NCBI GenBank assembly: GCA_014621425.1
Contig: JAANBB010000087.1
Location: forward strand, 54,810-118,809
Length of the DNA stretch: 64,000 nt
Source of the DNA: Cylindrodendrum hubeiense
Taxonomy: Eukaryota > Ascomycota > Sordariomycetes > Hypocreales > Nectriaceae
Reading direction: 5' to 3'
Positions within the stretch are counted from its first letter, which is position 1. Each line of letters begins with the position of its first letter. Of this stretch, positions 11,476 through 24,838 are shown piece by piece. The position numbers were made by a program, and so were the translations under genes. The notes under the pieces were generated by a model. The model searched no databases and was not told the origin of the DNA. It saw only the letters and a program-made list of their open reading frames with translations.

Positions 11476-13771
11476 CGACTGCCAAACTCTGCTACGCTAT
11501 ACGGCGCCCCTGATCAGTGCGGCCGCTAGGCCCCCAACACCTTGTCGTAGCTCAGGGCCACACTCCCGCCACGTTTTTACGGCTCAGCCGGGAGGTGTTA
11601 GTGCGCCGACTCCTTGAGGGTCTCACGACCAGCTGCAGGATCATGACAGTCTCAGTTTCGCGATGGCTCATGGTGAACTACGATTGGGAGAGGGTGTGGG
11701 TGTGCAAGGGATGGGGGGGGCGGCAACGGGCGCAAATTGGCCGGCGACGTACTACGTATCCAACAGCGCGGTACCTAGAATAACGGGGGGGAGCGCACTA
11801 GGAACGGCGACGACGTACACCCGGCTCTTGGCCACGGCGGCGACGGCCATCTAGCGTTCGTCTGTCTCTGTTGAATCAGACATGACTGATGGTGGTGGTG
11901 TGCAGCTGTACAGCTACTACACCAGAGTCGCTGATGACGATGGCGGCAGCTAAATTGTCCCAGGCGTCGGAGTGGACGAAGGAACCGATTCCGCGCCGCG
12001 CCGGCCCGCAGACGGCTTTCAACTTGGGGCGGGCTGCCCAGCTGACTCGTCCAGTTTTGCTTTTTCCTTCCATGGTTTCTTTTGATCCCAGACTTCCGCC
12101 GACGGGCTCCCGCGCCGAACAAGGACCGCAGACGGCGCAGTAAAACTCTGGGGAGGATGCGACAGCATCGCTTGGAATCGTCTCTGAGAGGCTCGTCTGT
12201 CCCGGTCCCGTGTCGTCGGTGCCCTCCCGCGTCGCCCTGGTGGCGGGTGTGGCGGCTCCTCTCACCAGTAATCATCGCTAACCGGCATGTCTCGAAATGC
12301 GGCGTTTCCCGGGGCAAATTGCACACGACCTGGCCCCTCCAAACCACCGTCTGCTAGTCTCGGCCAGGAGAGCCCAGATGAAGACATCTTCCCTCACCGG
12401 ATGGCGATTTCATCAGTTGGTCCAGGAGATTCCACAGGCTCGTGTTGTCACCGGTACATGAGCCGCGTCCGTGAATCTGCCAAGCATGCCGCGAGTTCTC
12501 CCTGAGTCGTCCAGCCAAGGTCTGACAGCCAATCCTTCCCTTAGCTTCCCTCTCCTGCTTCCTTCCCCATGTTCCGTCACGGCTGGACGAATGGCTATCG
12601 TGGTCATCGTCGCACTAGGCCACGGCGCCATTCGACTAGATGTCATCCTGTCAACTAGCGGCGTCCCAGCGATCTGGAAACTGCGACGCTGACGGCGGCC
12701 ATGACCGTCACTGGGGGCTGGTCCCGCGCCCATTGAAAGGGAGGGCTAAGTCAAATTGCGGGCAATCAAAAGCAAATGATCCTGTAGTGGAAGGGAACGC
12801 AGCTGTTGGACCCAACACAGGCACCGTACGTAGTACTGATACCTTCAGGCCGGCTCTATCCCCACGCCTCTGACGCCGGGCTTTCGCTTCCATTCCCAGG
12901 TGGCACGCTAGAAGGACATCTGGAAAGACCCCGAAATGGCTCAGGACTCATCGGGGATGAAAGGGTAACCGAGTTGGTCATCCCACAGCCAGTCTCGAGT
13001 AGGCCCGGCGGATGCTTGCTGGAAGGATCGGGGAGGGTGGCTTCATGGGCAGCCCGTCCTGCCTTCTCCTTTGGGGCTCGCGGTGGCATAAAGACGGTAA
13101 AATTCGACGTCTTGCAATCGACCATATCGTGATCTACCACCTTGTCTGAATATCATCGGATCCGCAATGCGGGTCTCCATGCTAGCATATGTATCCTTCT
13201 CTACGACGTAGGTTTGCTGAGCTCGGAATCCATGCCGAACTTAGATGTGTAGCCGCACCGGCTAGATAGCAAGGGGAGCGAGGGCATCATCAAACACCAA
13301 CCACAGGTCGCCCGCCCCCCGCAACCTCAGGCTCAAGTCCCTGGCCCTGGCCTGCGTTCTTGGACGGCCCTCGCACCCATGCAGGGCTGTCAAAGTTTTG
13401 CATCAGGGGACAGGTTTGCTAGCGTGATACAGGCGAGTTTCCCTGGACCAGCAACTGAGACGGGAGGGACGTATGTCATGAGGGGTTGGGCTCGAGTAGC
13501 GCTGACTGCTGGCTGATCGGTGCTCGAAATGTTGATGTTACATACTAGCCGAGTCCATGTCGGTGGCAGGGAAGACAGGGAAGACGTCAAGCTGCAGTGG
13601 CTTCCGCCAGTTCTGCGGGGGCGGAACTGAAGCCCAGGATTTGGGCTCGGGCTTGGGGAAGTTGGGCACGAAAACGCCACAGATGGTAACTCGATTTGAT
13701 GCGAATCCGACGTCAGAACCCCGGATCGACACAATTTACTCAGGCCGCCCGCATCAGAAATAAGCGATGCT

Positions 13772-13792
13772 GCAAGCTTGCAAGCTTGCAAG
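13772..13792. repeat. 8-base tandem repeat GCAAGCTT
   Basis: Two full copies and a partial third of GCAAGCTT in direct array. The array is also self-complementary because GCAAGCTTGC is palindromic. Confidence 0.6.
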
Positions 13793-14496
13793 CGCGTGGC
13801 CAACCCGGGAAGTGAACAACGCCTGGTTGCCAGTCATGGTTGGTTACGTAGATCCTATGCAAGGTACCTACCTGACCTTCCCAGACCGACACCGTCGTTA
13901 TAGAGTGAGTGATTGACTCGGTCGATTTGGAACATCCAGGCCGGGGTTAGGTCATACGGCGAGTATCATTGAGCGCAGGTTTGAGGCCGTCGGTGTGCAC
14001 GACGGCCGCGGGACCCATTTACGCTCATAGCTCTGGCTCCGACAAACGTCGCATGGCAGAGTTTATGCGGCATGTCGGACGGGACACGGACGGTCGGTTG
14101 GCACATCCCGAAATGCACGCATGCACGTAATGCACGCAATGCATCTCGCCGCCGGCCAGCCGGCGACAATGGCGTTTGGCAGATTTGCATTTGGACCTGG
14201 AGCCGTGGTCCTGGTGCATGGAAGAGCCAGTCCTGAGAATGGCTCAACTCCGGAGATGAGGTCATGTTCCAGAAACCTTCAGTGCAGGGGAGGCGGTTAC
14301 ATGGCGACTTGGCGCCTCCGGTGGGACACCCATTCTTTGAGCGTCTTTTTTCTTTTTGGGAGGGCCCCTCTGGCTCCCTCCACAACGCTTCGGGAGGGGT
14401 GGGAGATGAAAACCGGTGGATCGCGACAGAGTCGCAAAGCCACATGGAGACCAGGACAGTTTCCCAGGTTGTCTAAGACCAGGTGCGTATACTACA

Positions 14497-14510
14497 TAGG
14501 TAGGTAGGTA
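14497..14510. repeat. TAGG microsatellite
   Basis: Three to four TAGG units run into CGTAGTAGTACCGGTAC, a GTAC-rich stretch of the kind scattered through this tract. Confidence 0.55.
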
Positions 14511-16920
14511 CGTAGTAGTACCGGTACAAGGGCGTCCGTACTACGCAGAGTGCTAGCAAAACTGGAGTGGCCATGGTTATGCCCTCGCTGGTCGTACGTG
14601 CTAATTGAGAGACAGCCCCACTGGGAGAGCGTAGATGCATCGCTGATGCCGAGAATGGACGTCAAAACGCAATGAACGGTCAAAGGAAAGAAGCGGTGAC
14701 GGGTGATGACGGGTGAAGGCTGACGAGAGTTGGATGCTATTCAGCAGTCAGCGTTGGTGCGGACTGCGGACTGCGGAGTGATTCCAGCTGGTTGTGCCTT
14801 ATTAGTCAGGCGGTTGGTGATTGAGGCTGGCTCCAACCCAACAAGGAACGGCCGCAGCAGGCCGGACCAGTCGGTCAGCCTTGAGAGCGAAGCTGAAATG
14901 ATGGAGCTCGTCTGGAGTATGGAGCGCATGGCAGTCAGTAGTTGCAAAAAAGCCATGATCGTAACAATGACTGGCTGGCTGTTGGCTTTGGCGGGCACTG
15001 GGGGTCGGTGTAATTACTGGCGAATTTACGAGCGACATGGCTACATAGTACGGATGCAGAAATGCCCGTCATCGATGGAATCGACGCCCATCTTAGCCCA
15101 TATTGCCTGCAACAGATATTAGTTTCACGAGTGTACCACTGGGAGGCGCGTGCGTTGTCGTAGCAGGCCATTTGACAGTGACAGCCATGACGCTCAGTGG
15201 CACACAGGGCACCGCTATCGTACTGCAGCTAGGCAAATCCTGATCGGGCGCCCATCGACCATCGGCCATCGGCCTTGGGCGACGGGATTTGCGACGGATG
15301 CGGGCCTTGCGCTTCGGTCCAGGCCCAGAGTCGCGCACCCACCTGCACTATGCTCTGCGCTTTGCCCTGCACCCTGCACCCTGCAATCAGCGATGGTCCC
15401 GTCCGCTGCTTCGGAGTCGAAGCTTCGAAGGCCGCCAGACGCTCGTCATCCCAGCCCACTCGCCGCCCACTCGCCGCCCATTGGGCCCTCCGGCCAAGGC
15501 TGGCCCACCGAAATCTCCCAGTCCTCACTGCATCGTATCAGGTTAGCAACACTCTGATGAGCTGCCTGCTAGCAATTTTTTCGCCCTCTGGTTGCTATTT
15601 CGAGTAGCCTACGGCTTGTGGTCATGGAAAGATTCATCCGTGCCGGGCCCATCGGCTAATGGTTGGCATAATCTGCCTCGAGGTTGGTGGCCGCGGCAAT
15701 GCTGGCACCGGAGACTGGTAATACAACTAACTGCAGGCGTACCGCGCCGAGCGCTTGTGCTCTAGTTTGGGGTTAAGGCAGACGGAAGCGATGCAACGCA
15801 CACCGCATGGTGACCCAACAACGGTGCAGGAACGAGACAAGTCCTGTGCGATTGCTGAGTGGGCGCGTTGGCTGTCAGAGAGTCGCTGATGCCGTTGATG
15901 ACTCGGGGCTGTACTGTAATGCGATGCTAGGCCAGCCATCTACCGATTGGACGGCATGAGGCTCACGTCTGATCAGCTGCGTCAGGAATGTCAAGGCGTT
16001 GAAGGTACGTCGGTCGTCCGTCCGCATGTACGTATCCCGTGTTAGTGGGTTGGATCGACATTGCCCGTTTGCTGGGTCGCAGCTAGCACTTAGCATGGGC
16101 TGTGACTTGCGGCCGACAACGTTTTTCCAGTCGGTCTGGGCCGCTTGGTGCTCGGTGCTAATTGGCCTGCTCGTCCCATTCCCTGAACCATTGCCCACGC
16201 TGGCACATGAGCGCGCCTACCACGGCACTGACTCGGGCCCTGCAATATGGATAGATTTATGGCTGATTCATTTCGTCATCCATTGATCGGTCTGCTGGGC
16301 AATGTTGCGAAGGGTTGTGCTAGCGAGGGCTCTGACCGCCTGGTGGCCAGCGTGGTCAGCGTGGCCATGGCTGGTCATGACCGATGTCGAGACTATAGGA
16401 CCGATCGAGTTATTCGGTTGCGACGACTTTTTCTTGGCCTGGATGAGGTCAATGCTTCCCATTACATGAGTGGGTGGTGGAGGTGGGTAGAGGATGCGCA
16501 GTACAGTACGTATTCTGGCGGCACGCCCGAGGAGGAGGCGGATGGCGGTGGACTAAGATGACGGACGGGTACCTGGATTTCAGCTCAAACGGGACTGCCA
16601 CAGTACCAGATATGGCCCAGGGCAGAGGAGGACCGCCTGCCGCCACGCACGCCGCAGGTTCCTGTTCGGGGCAATGTGTATTTTGCGGCGAGAGAGGCCT
16701 CTGCCCTCTGTGCTAGCAGCTTTGCGATTTGCGATTTGCGATTTGCGCCCTGCACCTCGCTCTCGCTCTGCGGCTGCTCACTCGCCTGTCGGGAACTTTA
16801 CCTGTATTTGGTCTCCTCCATCCGCCCCGCTTCGAGCCGTGACCTACCTGCTGGCACTCTACCACACAGGCCAGCCCCTCACGTGGCACCGCAGTTCCCA
16901 GCTCCCACCACCCAGTCGCC

Positions 16921-16941
16921 CACCACCACCACCACCACCAC
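16921..16941. repeat. CAC/ACC trinucleotide repeat
   Basis: An uninterrupted ACC run lies within pyrimidine-rich DNA between 16.8 and 17.0 kb. It is probably part of the leader/promoter landscape upstream of the transcription factor. Confidence 0.6.
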
Positions 16942-17500
16942 CCACCACGTTCAGTCCGCGACACACGGACCCTCACGAAGGAGCGCCGATGTAGTGACCT
17001 GTACGCCGTCCTGTCGTGCGCCGTACACATCAGTCACTATCGGGGTGGTGGGATGCGGGTTGCGGATTGCGCGTGGTGGGATGGCTGATAGCTGAGGGAC
17101 GGACGTGCCCCCATTCCCTCAGTCACTATCCGACCACCCTCGCCGCTCCATGCTGTCCCGCCCCATCCATCCTGTGCATCCCATCCCTCCATCTCCGTCG
17201 ACGCTCATGACGCCTACATGGTACTTCAACTCCCCCCCCCCGGAGCAAAACAACAAGCGCACGAGTTCCGCCCGGTGATCTGCGGTGCTCCCCTCATCGC
17301 ACTCTTTCGCGCCATAGTCATCGCCAGGCTGAAATAGGCCTGGACCTAAACCTGGACCCGGACCTGGAAGGCTGGATACGCCAAGGATGTCGTCGCATTC
17401 ACACCCCGGGGACCTTCGCTGACTGACTGCCTAATAATCGACACCCCGAGCACCTCACGCACAGTCACCCACCCACGAGATCAAGGTCTCCACTGTAGTT

Positions 17501-19256
17501 TCGAAACCACACAGAAATCCAGAGTGGTGGAGTCTTCCCTCGGGCCCGTCGCGCGCTACTCGACGCCCATGGTCCTGCGCGGACTCCACGCCACTTCGGC
17601 CTCCTCCACCACCACCACCACCACCACCAGCCCTCCAGTCCACCCAGTCCACCCAGTCCAGCGTCCACCCCGTCCGCGGTCCACCGCGGTCCACGCTGCA
17701 CGCTCCTCCTCCATCTCCCGTTCCCATTGCGCGCCTCTGGCTGCTCCCTCTGGCTAGTGGCTGCAGCACCTACTTCGTACATAGTGCTGCCGCTGCTTGG
17801 GGTGCATCCACGGCCGCGCAGTTGGCCGGTCTCTGCCCTGCGTCGCGTTATTCCATCGGCCTCGTCCCAAGTTGCGGTGTTGAGTTGGCGTGCGTCGTCG
17901 CATCTCGCGCTTGCTTGCTTGCTTTTTTCTCCTCTCTCGCTCTGATTTCTGCTCTCACTTGACCTGACCTGCCTGCTTGCGTTCCCCAACTCGTTCCTCA
18001 TACGACAACGCCCCCCTCCCTCCCAACTCCATCGCATCCATCTCACCTGGCCTGGTGCGGCAGTAACTGACCGGCCGACCGAACTTCTTTGTCATTCATC
18101 ACGCCCAATATCCACCCCCCGCTGGACCCTTCGCCTCCGCCCAGCCCTCTCAGCAAGGCCTGCCTGCCACAGCCGAAGCGCACGACGTTGCCATTGCCAG
18201 TCCCACGTACCTTGCGCAGGCATTTGCGGTGCAGAGTACTTCACTCGGGCCCAAAACCCCGAGTACCTGACGGCCCTAGCCAAGGCGGTTCCAGGTACAG
18301 TGACTTTCGCCCACGCCCATCTCCAACAGCAGGCGTGTGGGTGGCAGAAAAAAACGGGCTCGCAGGGGACCTCCTCGACAGCATCATCCCCAGTCGCCGC
18401 CAGCAGCCAGGTTCTTCACCCCCCCTTGGCCCTGCTAGCTCCTCCGACTGTCAAAAGTCGGCAGGGTCGGTTCCTCAATTGGTTCCCAGTAGCCTCTCGC
18501 TGCTCGCGCACCCCCGGCTCAGACCGTCTTTTTGTTGCTCTGAGGCTGTTCCGGTCCCCAGTCGCAGTCGCAGTCGCAGTCCCAGCGCCAGTGCGCCAGT
18601 CTGCGTTGCGCTCACTCTCAACTCAACGTCGACATCATACCAACCCGGACAACCCAGACTCCATCCTAACTCGCCCATCCCGTCAAACTCGGGCCTCTCC
18701 CACTCACACCTCACACTCCCATTCTTCCTCTTCCGCTTCCGCCCTCCCTTTGTCTTTCGCCTCGCTTCGCCTCGTCTCGCCCTCTCAGTCTTCCTTGCGG
18801 CGTCGCGTCTGCCCCACCGCCGCTGGTCCCTGGACCGAGAGCTTGTCGAATCTCGTCTCTGCCCAACTGCTGATCCCGCCGCGTCGCCGGGGCCGTTTGG
18901 GGCTTGCACTTGGCTACTCGACACATCCTTTCTCTCTTCAACCTCTGCCAGTCCCGTCTCTGCGTGTTGACAGTACGGAGTTGCGGTACTTCGTACTTGT
19001 CATCATCCCCAGTTATTCCGGACACGCCCGCCCCCATGCCGACCCGGTCTTGAACTGCCATCGCTGAACGGGCCCAATTAACACCCGCCCCTCCAGCTCC
19101 CGACTACCAGGAAGCTTCACTCCCCTGGGGCCCTCTGACCTCGCCTCCGCCAAAGCTATCCATGGCCACCGCCTCTCTGTGGTCCTTGCTTTTCTCTTCT
19201 CACTCCTGATTATGTGTGCAGGTACTACTATACATATATAGCACACCAAGCCAAGC
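17501..19256 (+). promoter_or_regulatory. Pyrimidine-rich promoter/leader of the Zn2Cys6 factor
   Basis: C and T dominate the plus strand for about 1.7 kb before the ATG at 19257, as is common in fungal promoters and long 5' leaders. It holds a CCA run (17606-17629) and three 9-base CCAGTCCAC units (17635-17661). TGTGTGCAG|GTACTA near 19213-19226 could be the acceptor of a leader intron. The 293-codon frame at 18089-18970 begins with TTG and is a by-product of the skewed composition. No single transcription start can be named. Confidence 0.5.
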
Positions 19257-22200
19257 ATGGATCCAGTACCTCCCGACAGTAAACGGCCTCGCCTTTCTTC
19301 ATGGCCTGCCGGCGCACCACAGCAAGGCGTCTCTCTTCCACATCCTCATCATCAACATCCTCAGTCGAACCAGCTGCCGCCTCCGCCGCCACCTCCCGGC
19401 TCGCTCCACCATCCCGGCTCGAACCCGTATCCGCATCAACATCAGCATTACCCTCCTCGATCAGTCGAACACGCCTCTGCGCCCCCGACGCCTGCTCCCG
19501 CCTCTGCTCCTCCGCCGCATCCAGAAGCTGATCGTCGCCATCATGAGCAAGAGCCATACGCTCACATGCAAGACCACTACCGGCAGCAGCAGCAGCCGCC
19601 TCCTCAGCAGCAGCAGCAACAACCACCTCCACAGCATCAGCATCCCCACCAACCTCCGCCATCCCCGGCGCATCCATCCTACCAACCGTATCCTTCTCGG
19701 GATCCTCCCATAAAGCGGGACCCTGCCGAAGACCAGCGCCGACCGAACTCGACAGGTCATGCACCTGGGCCCGAGGGCTTGCCGTCAACACCCCATCTTG
19801 CCCATCCTCCTCCACCTCCACCTCCGGGCGCCTACTCGGAGAGCCAACCGCGACATATGAGTTACGAAAACGCACCCTCGATGCCCCCGACCCCGGGTGG
19901 CTACCGGGCTCCCAGCTACCCCCCTCCGACCCCCGTGTCGCATCAGCCATCTTATGAGCAGCATGGAGGATATTCGTCAAGCCACGACTCGTCATTCTAT
20001 AATGTCTACACGTCGTCACAACCAAAGAAGAAGAACACGCGCGCATCTCAGGTACGGATCGACCTTCATAAGACTTGTGAAAAAATAATTGACCAGGGAC
20101 GCAGGCTTGCGATAGTTGCCGACAACTGAAAGCGAAATGCGACGAAACGAAACCGTGTAAAACGTGTAAGGAAAAGGGCGTGGAGTGCAAATATAGGGAT
20201 CCGGTGCCAAAAGCGTAGGCTTCTCAACCCGTGGACTGACATTTCTTCATCGCGCTAACGCATCGAAACTAGTACCGATAAAGCTCAAGCTGATATTCTG
20301 GACGGACTCACAGCCGTCCAAAGCACCTTGGGCAGTATTATGAACCACCTCGGACGGTTTGACCAGAGGCTGGTTAAGATGGAGTCTTTGTTACCCAAAA
20401 ATTCCAGTCCTTTGCAGCTGAAACACGAACCTGCAGCGGAGGAGGAATACAAGCGCCCCCCTCCCTCACCTTATATCACCAACGGTAATTCTGGCGGCGA
20501 ACCTTACTACCCCAACGAACAACCGCGAGACCATCCTTCCTCGGATCATATGCCCCTGCGAATGATGGCTGAAGACGAGATGGAGGTTGAGCCAGGCCCC
20601 CCAGTTCCTCCTGGAGAACCTGCCATCCCAATCAACCATACGACTCTTGCGGGGTTGCTCCTGGACTGGCCGTCAATCCGTGAGCTAACTAAGCATCTCC
20701 TTGAAAGAGAAGGGATTCGATTCATTAGCGAATACCCCATTAGTCAAGAACAGAACAGGGGCGTCTTGATTGTGTATGGACGCGGCGAAGATTCTCACCC
20801 ATCACGACATGTCCGAGAACCAACCGATCACGGAACGCTCGATATGGCAGACGATTCATCCGACATGGCGTCGCCATCGCCCGCCGCCGATTGGGGCCAG
20901 CTTGGCGGCCTCAGCCCACCTGATCAAGTCGAGTACAAGGGTGGTGTTTTGGCAGTTGACGGTAATCCCGACTTCTCGGAACAGAAGGTGTGGCAGTACG
21001 TGGAAAGCTTCAAGGAACATATTTTGAACATGCACCCCATTATCCAGCCCAAGTTCCTCGACGATTGGGTTCGACACTTTTTGGATAGCCTCCCTGCTTC
21101 CCACCCAAGATCATCCAAACCACAAACCTCGAAGCCCGCCTTTGCAGTCGGGGGAGGTTCGCAAACCCCAGAGACTACAGGCGCGAAGAGAAAGCGATCG
21201 CCAGGACCAGACGGATCCGAGCCAGCCACCCCCGCGCCCCCACGGGCTGGGCGACCAGACCGATCGATTCACAGCGCCCTGGTTCTTACAGTCTTGGCTC
21301 TGGGCAAGATATGTCTTTATCGGGAGAATGTACCCGACGTTGTGCACTCGTCAGATCCTATGCCCCATGGCAGTCCCATTACCCGCAACGGCGGCGTCCC
21401 ACCGTCGCCTACGCAGGGTTCTCCGCCGGCTTTCTCATCCCACTCGCACTCCTCAGGGCTACCTTCTCCGAAAGAGCAGGAACGAGGAATCCACAGTCGC
21501 CGCTCTTCTATTCATGGCATGGGAGGCGTGCGTGGGTACAGCCTCAAGAAGAACTATGAGGTGATTCCCGGTCTGGAGTATTTCGCATACGCTACCGACA
21601 TTCTCGGCAACCACACGGGAGCATACAACAACATGAAGAATGTCTACGTCAATATCTTTGCTGGCTTGTACCATGGCCAGTTAGGAAGGCCTATGGAGAG
21701 CTTTGCCTTCATCCACAAGGCCAGTCACAAGTTGCAGGTGATTATGAGACCGTAAGTTTCTCGCAGAGCCATGTAGTTTTAAACATGCCATTGACTTTTA
21801 ATTTAGGAGCTTGGACAAGTTGCGAAGAATCAAACGGAACAGCGAGTTCATCCAAGAGACGAAGTATAACCAGCTCGCGTTGACTTTCTGGACTTGCCTG
21901 CAGCTTGAGAGGTAATTCATCCCACAATCGCGCTGCCTGGGAGTCATGGTACTAACTTGAGCAGTGATCTCATCGCGGAACTTCAACTTCCGCCTTCTGG
22001 GCTTCTGTCATACGAGGACGACATGCCGCATCCGAATATGAGTCTTCTCGAAGGCTACAACCAGCGAATCCTGGACAGCTATCCCGGACAGCTGTATCTC
22101 CGAACACATCTTAACAGCATCCACCGAATGTTCTACGCTCCCGAGGATCCTAGTAAGATCAAGAAGGACCAGTTCAGAAACGTCAGTGTTGTATCTGATG

Positions 22201-23008
22201 CTGTTTCGGGGATGCACTGGGTAGCTCCCAGCTTCGCCTTCCGAGAGGACGACCTTCCAGCGGACGATATCCTGGCAGCAAGACTACGAGCGAAGTACTG
22301 GGGCGCTCAGGTGATCACCTACCGGCCCTTTGTCCGTCAGATTCTCCAGTTCTCGCACTCGGTGAAGAACCACCCCTCCAGCCCCAACTTCCCCACGGTG
22401 ACGTCCGAATTCCGTCAAGACGTGATTGCTCCTGTGATCCACCCCAAAACGAGAACACACGGCGACATCGATCCCAAGGTTGTGGAGCTTGCCAAGAAGG
22501 GAATCAAGGCTCTGATTGAAAGCACGCGCGCTTTCCATGGACTTGGGGCAGAGCGACCCATCATTACCAACGTGTTTGGCACGGCACATGCGTAAGTTGT
22601 AATTCCATGGCCTGTATAATTCATGACTGACCATCTCTTAGCCAATGGGGAAATCTGCTGGTTCTTTCAGCGGCCTTCAAGGATCCTGTCCTTCATACGT
22701 ATGTTAATGAGGAATTGTTGCGTACACTGTTCCACAGGACCATCCTTTTCTTGAGACAGTCAGCTACGGCAACGAGCTCTCTAAGAATCGACATGCATAT
22801 CCTAGAAGGCCTCCAGAGAGACCTCTTCCAGAACCCCGACCCAAGGGCAAACTCGAGCTTCTCGAGTGGCAGCACCAGTGCGCCGGGATACCACACCCCA
22901 AGGCCTGCGCCAATGGCTGCGCCGCCGCAGGTGCCTCACTCAATTAACGATCAGATGCTCGCACGGCCGATGCCCCATCACTTACAGGTGGCACCACATG
23001 GGCAGTGA
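19257..23008 (+). CDS. Zn2Cys6 fungal transcription factor, 1160 residues
   Basis: Six exons: 19257-20051, 20105-20214, 20273-21751, 21807-21911, 21965-22591 and 22642-23008; introns are 50-58 bases and the joined length is divisible by three. Residues 1-265 are Pro/Gln/His-rich with poly-Q and poly-P, a likely disordered activation region. The 110-base exon 2 encodes the binuclear zinc cluster ACDSCRQLKAKCDETKPC..C..C with the canonical Cx2Cx6Cx5Cx2Cx6C spacing, followed by a short helical linker (LDGLTAVQSTLGSIMNHLG). The rest resembles the regulatory half of fungal-specific factors, including WQYVESFKEHILNMHPIIQP. Members of the family bind CGG-type sites in the nucleus. I do not recognise the ortholog or target pathway. 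The ATG context and the lack of an upstream in-frame ATG support the start. The very long upstream tract suggests elaborate regulation (inference). Confidence 0.85.
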
Positions 23009-24838
23009 TGAATTTGGTCCACCTCGGCTCTTACCATACACACTCAGCTGATCTAAGGCGTTGAGGATTTTTCTTTCTCATTAATCATCATGAAAGCGGC
23101 GTTTGGAAAATGGTTCACCTTGAACCTCACATCATATACAACTTTTTTTCCCCAGCCAGTGTACGGAGAGTTATGTGGCCCTCGATAGCACGATACAGCA
23201 CCGAGACCATGAACTCTGAGAATAGAGCAAATACCCTGCGCACATACGACCCCTCTTTTCGGTGTGGCAAACACGATCCGCATTGTCGACTCAAAAGACA
23301 GGGAGTCATGATCTGGTTTTAGCCGATCAGGGCGCCTGTTCGACTACTGTACCATCAGCGACCCCCGCGTGGCAGAAGACTATTCCCCCTCGGGTGCAAA
23401 CCCGATACTCGATTATCTCCCTTAGTGCATGTACATACATTCATGGTTTAGAAGGCTGTCATTACTTGTGTTTTGTTTATATGGCTTGCATTGCACGGCT
23501 TTGTTTTGTGGATTGGCTATGACAGCCTCGAACATGGATTTGACCTTTGTGATAGTGTCAGGGGGAACCAAGGAGGCGGTAGTGGAGAAGGAATCTCGCT
23601 CTGGTTGTGGGCAAAATATTGGATCCCTGGTGGAGGACTTGGGAAAGCGAAGCGCACAAGGGTTATTTCCCGGGTTATGGGAAGGTGGCAGCCCTGGCAG
23701 CCCTGGCTACGCCAGTGCTTAGATGAGAGAATTGAGCATCTTGATTGAGTTGTGGTCCGTTTGCCACCTGTGATGTCTGTTTGGCCTGCGTACCGAGTAC
23801 TTTGGCTGTTGGCAGAGATGCCCAACGAAGGGGTCCCGATCCGAGGCATAGGGAGATGCGAAGAGCCCGGCCCCATTGGTGGAAGAAGGGCGTTGAGCGC
23901 GGTCGGAGATGGTTGTCCGATGAAATCAGGTTTGCAGACGAGATGAAGATCAGAACGGCCGCGTAGCCCTTGTCCGACATGTCCCGATGTGGTTGTGCAA
24001 TGACATTAACCGAGCGATGGATGGAGAGCCGGACATGGCTCGGTGAAGGTACTGCACGACTCGGCGGTGCGTACCTTTACCTGGAGCCGTGTTGCCCTGT
24101 GCTCATATGCCTGTCTGTTGTGTGTGAATGCCTGTCTGCTGTGTGTATGCCTGCCTCCGACGTAGTACTACTTGGTGTCCATATGCCTGTTTGATCGTCG
24201 ACGTCTCGTGTCTCTGCTCGTCGATCGGCCCCTGGTACCCATCAATGACACCACCTTCCCTCCTGCCCAGGGCCGCTCCGAGGTCAAAGCCCGCTGGCAT
24301 GCAGCATCTCCGATGCCGAACATGGCATGGCCCGGACGCGCGAGTCGAGAGAGGGTCCGTCGTGTAAACATCACCCCACCGGATTCCAGAAGCCTTCTCG
24401 GGCAGCCAACGCGAGCGCCCCATGCATGCGCCCAGCCTGTTGCGCGCGGGCGTCCCTTGCGTGCTCTAGGGGCCGCCCAGGGGGACGAGCAGGGCTGCTG
24501 GATGCGAGGCTGGTGAGCTCCACGGCCTGGGGTGCATTTCTAGCCGCCGTCCCGAGGGCTTGGGAGGCCGACACGTGATGGGGAGACTCGGAGTTGGGAG
24601 TCGGGAGTTGGACCCGACAGGCTGCAGGCTGCAGGCGGCGATAGTGGCGGATGGGGGTCGGTGATGGGATGCGAGGGAGGGAGCTGGAGGCTATTACATG
24701 TGAGAAACAGTGGGAGTGGGAGCGAACAAGAGCAGCAACGTCACATTATCAGGTATATTGTCAGGGGCGGGTCATTGCAACCCATATCGAGGGAAGCCCT
24801 CGTTCTCTCCTTCGTTCTCGCAATCCAACTCAAACATA
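23009..24838. other. Intergenic DNA, no gene seen
   Basis: This is the 3' flank between the convergent transcription-factor and helicase genes. Only short low-quality frames occur. An imperfect direct repeat of about 20 bases (ATGCCTGTCTG..TGTGTG) lies at 24107-24146. Confidence 0.55.

Larger units (their letters stand above)
6337..17500. other. Long gene-free tract upstream of the Zn2Cys6 factor
   Basis: More than 11 kb without a convincing coding region. The longest frames (for example 11775-12347 minus, 17465-18046 minus, 8245-8721 plus) are Arg/Pro/Ser-rich, overlap one another and have no recognisable motif or plausible splicing. Base composition is balanced to GC-rich, so it does not look like an AT-rich RIP-decayed repeat island. 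GTAC and TACGTA words are frequent (for example near 11305, 11750, 12828, 14508 and 16027), and there is a perfect 20-base palindrome at 11456. A long regulatory region, long non-coding transcripts or highly diverged relics are all possible. Confidence 0.55.

Noticed and set aside
11775..12347. 190-codon minus-strand frame in the gene-free tract
   Set aside because: Arg-rich and irregular, overlapped by frames on both strands, without start context or homology.
15650..15710. tRNA-like start (CATCGGCTAATGGTTGGCATAA)
   Set aside because: Resembles a D-arm by chance; no T-arm GTTCRA or closing acceptor stem follows.
18089..18970. 293-codon plus-strand frame before the Zn2Cys6 factor
   Set aside because: It begins with TTG, is dominated by Pro, Ser, Arg and Leu from pyrimidine-rich DNA, and has no motif. 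It lies in the leader of the real gene.
19228..20190. 320-codon minus-strand frame opposite the transcription factor
   Set aside because: It mirrors the Pro/Gln/His-rich coding region and its acidic/Ala-rich composition follows from that. No independent signal.
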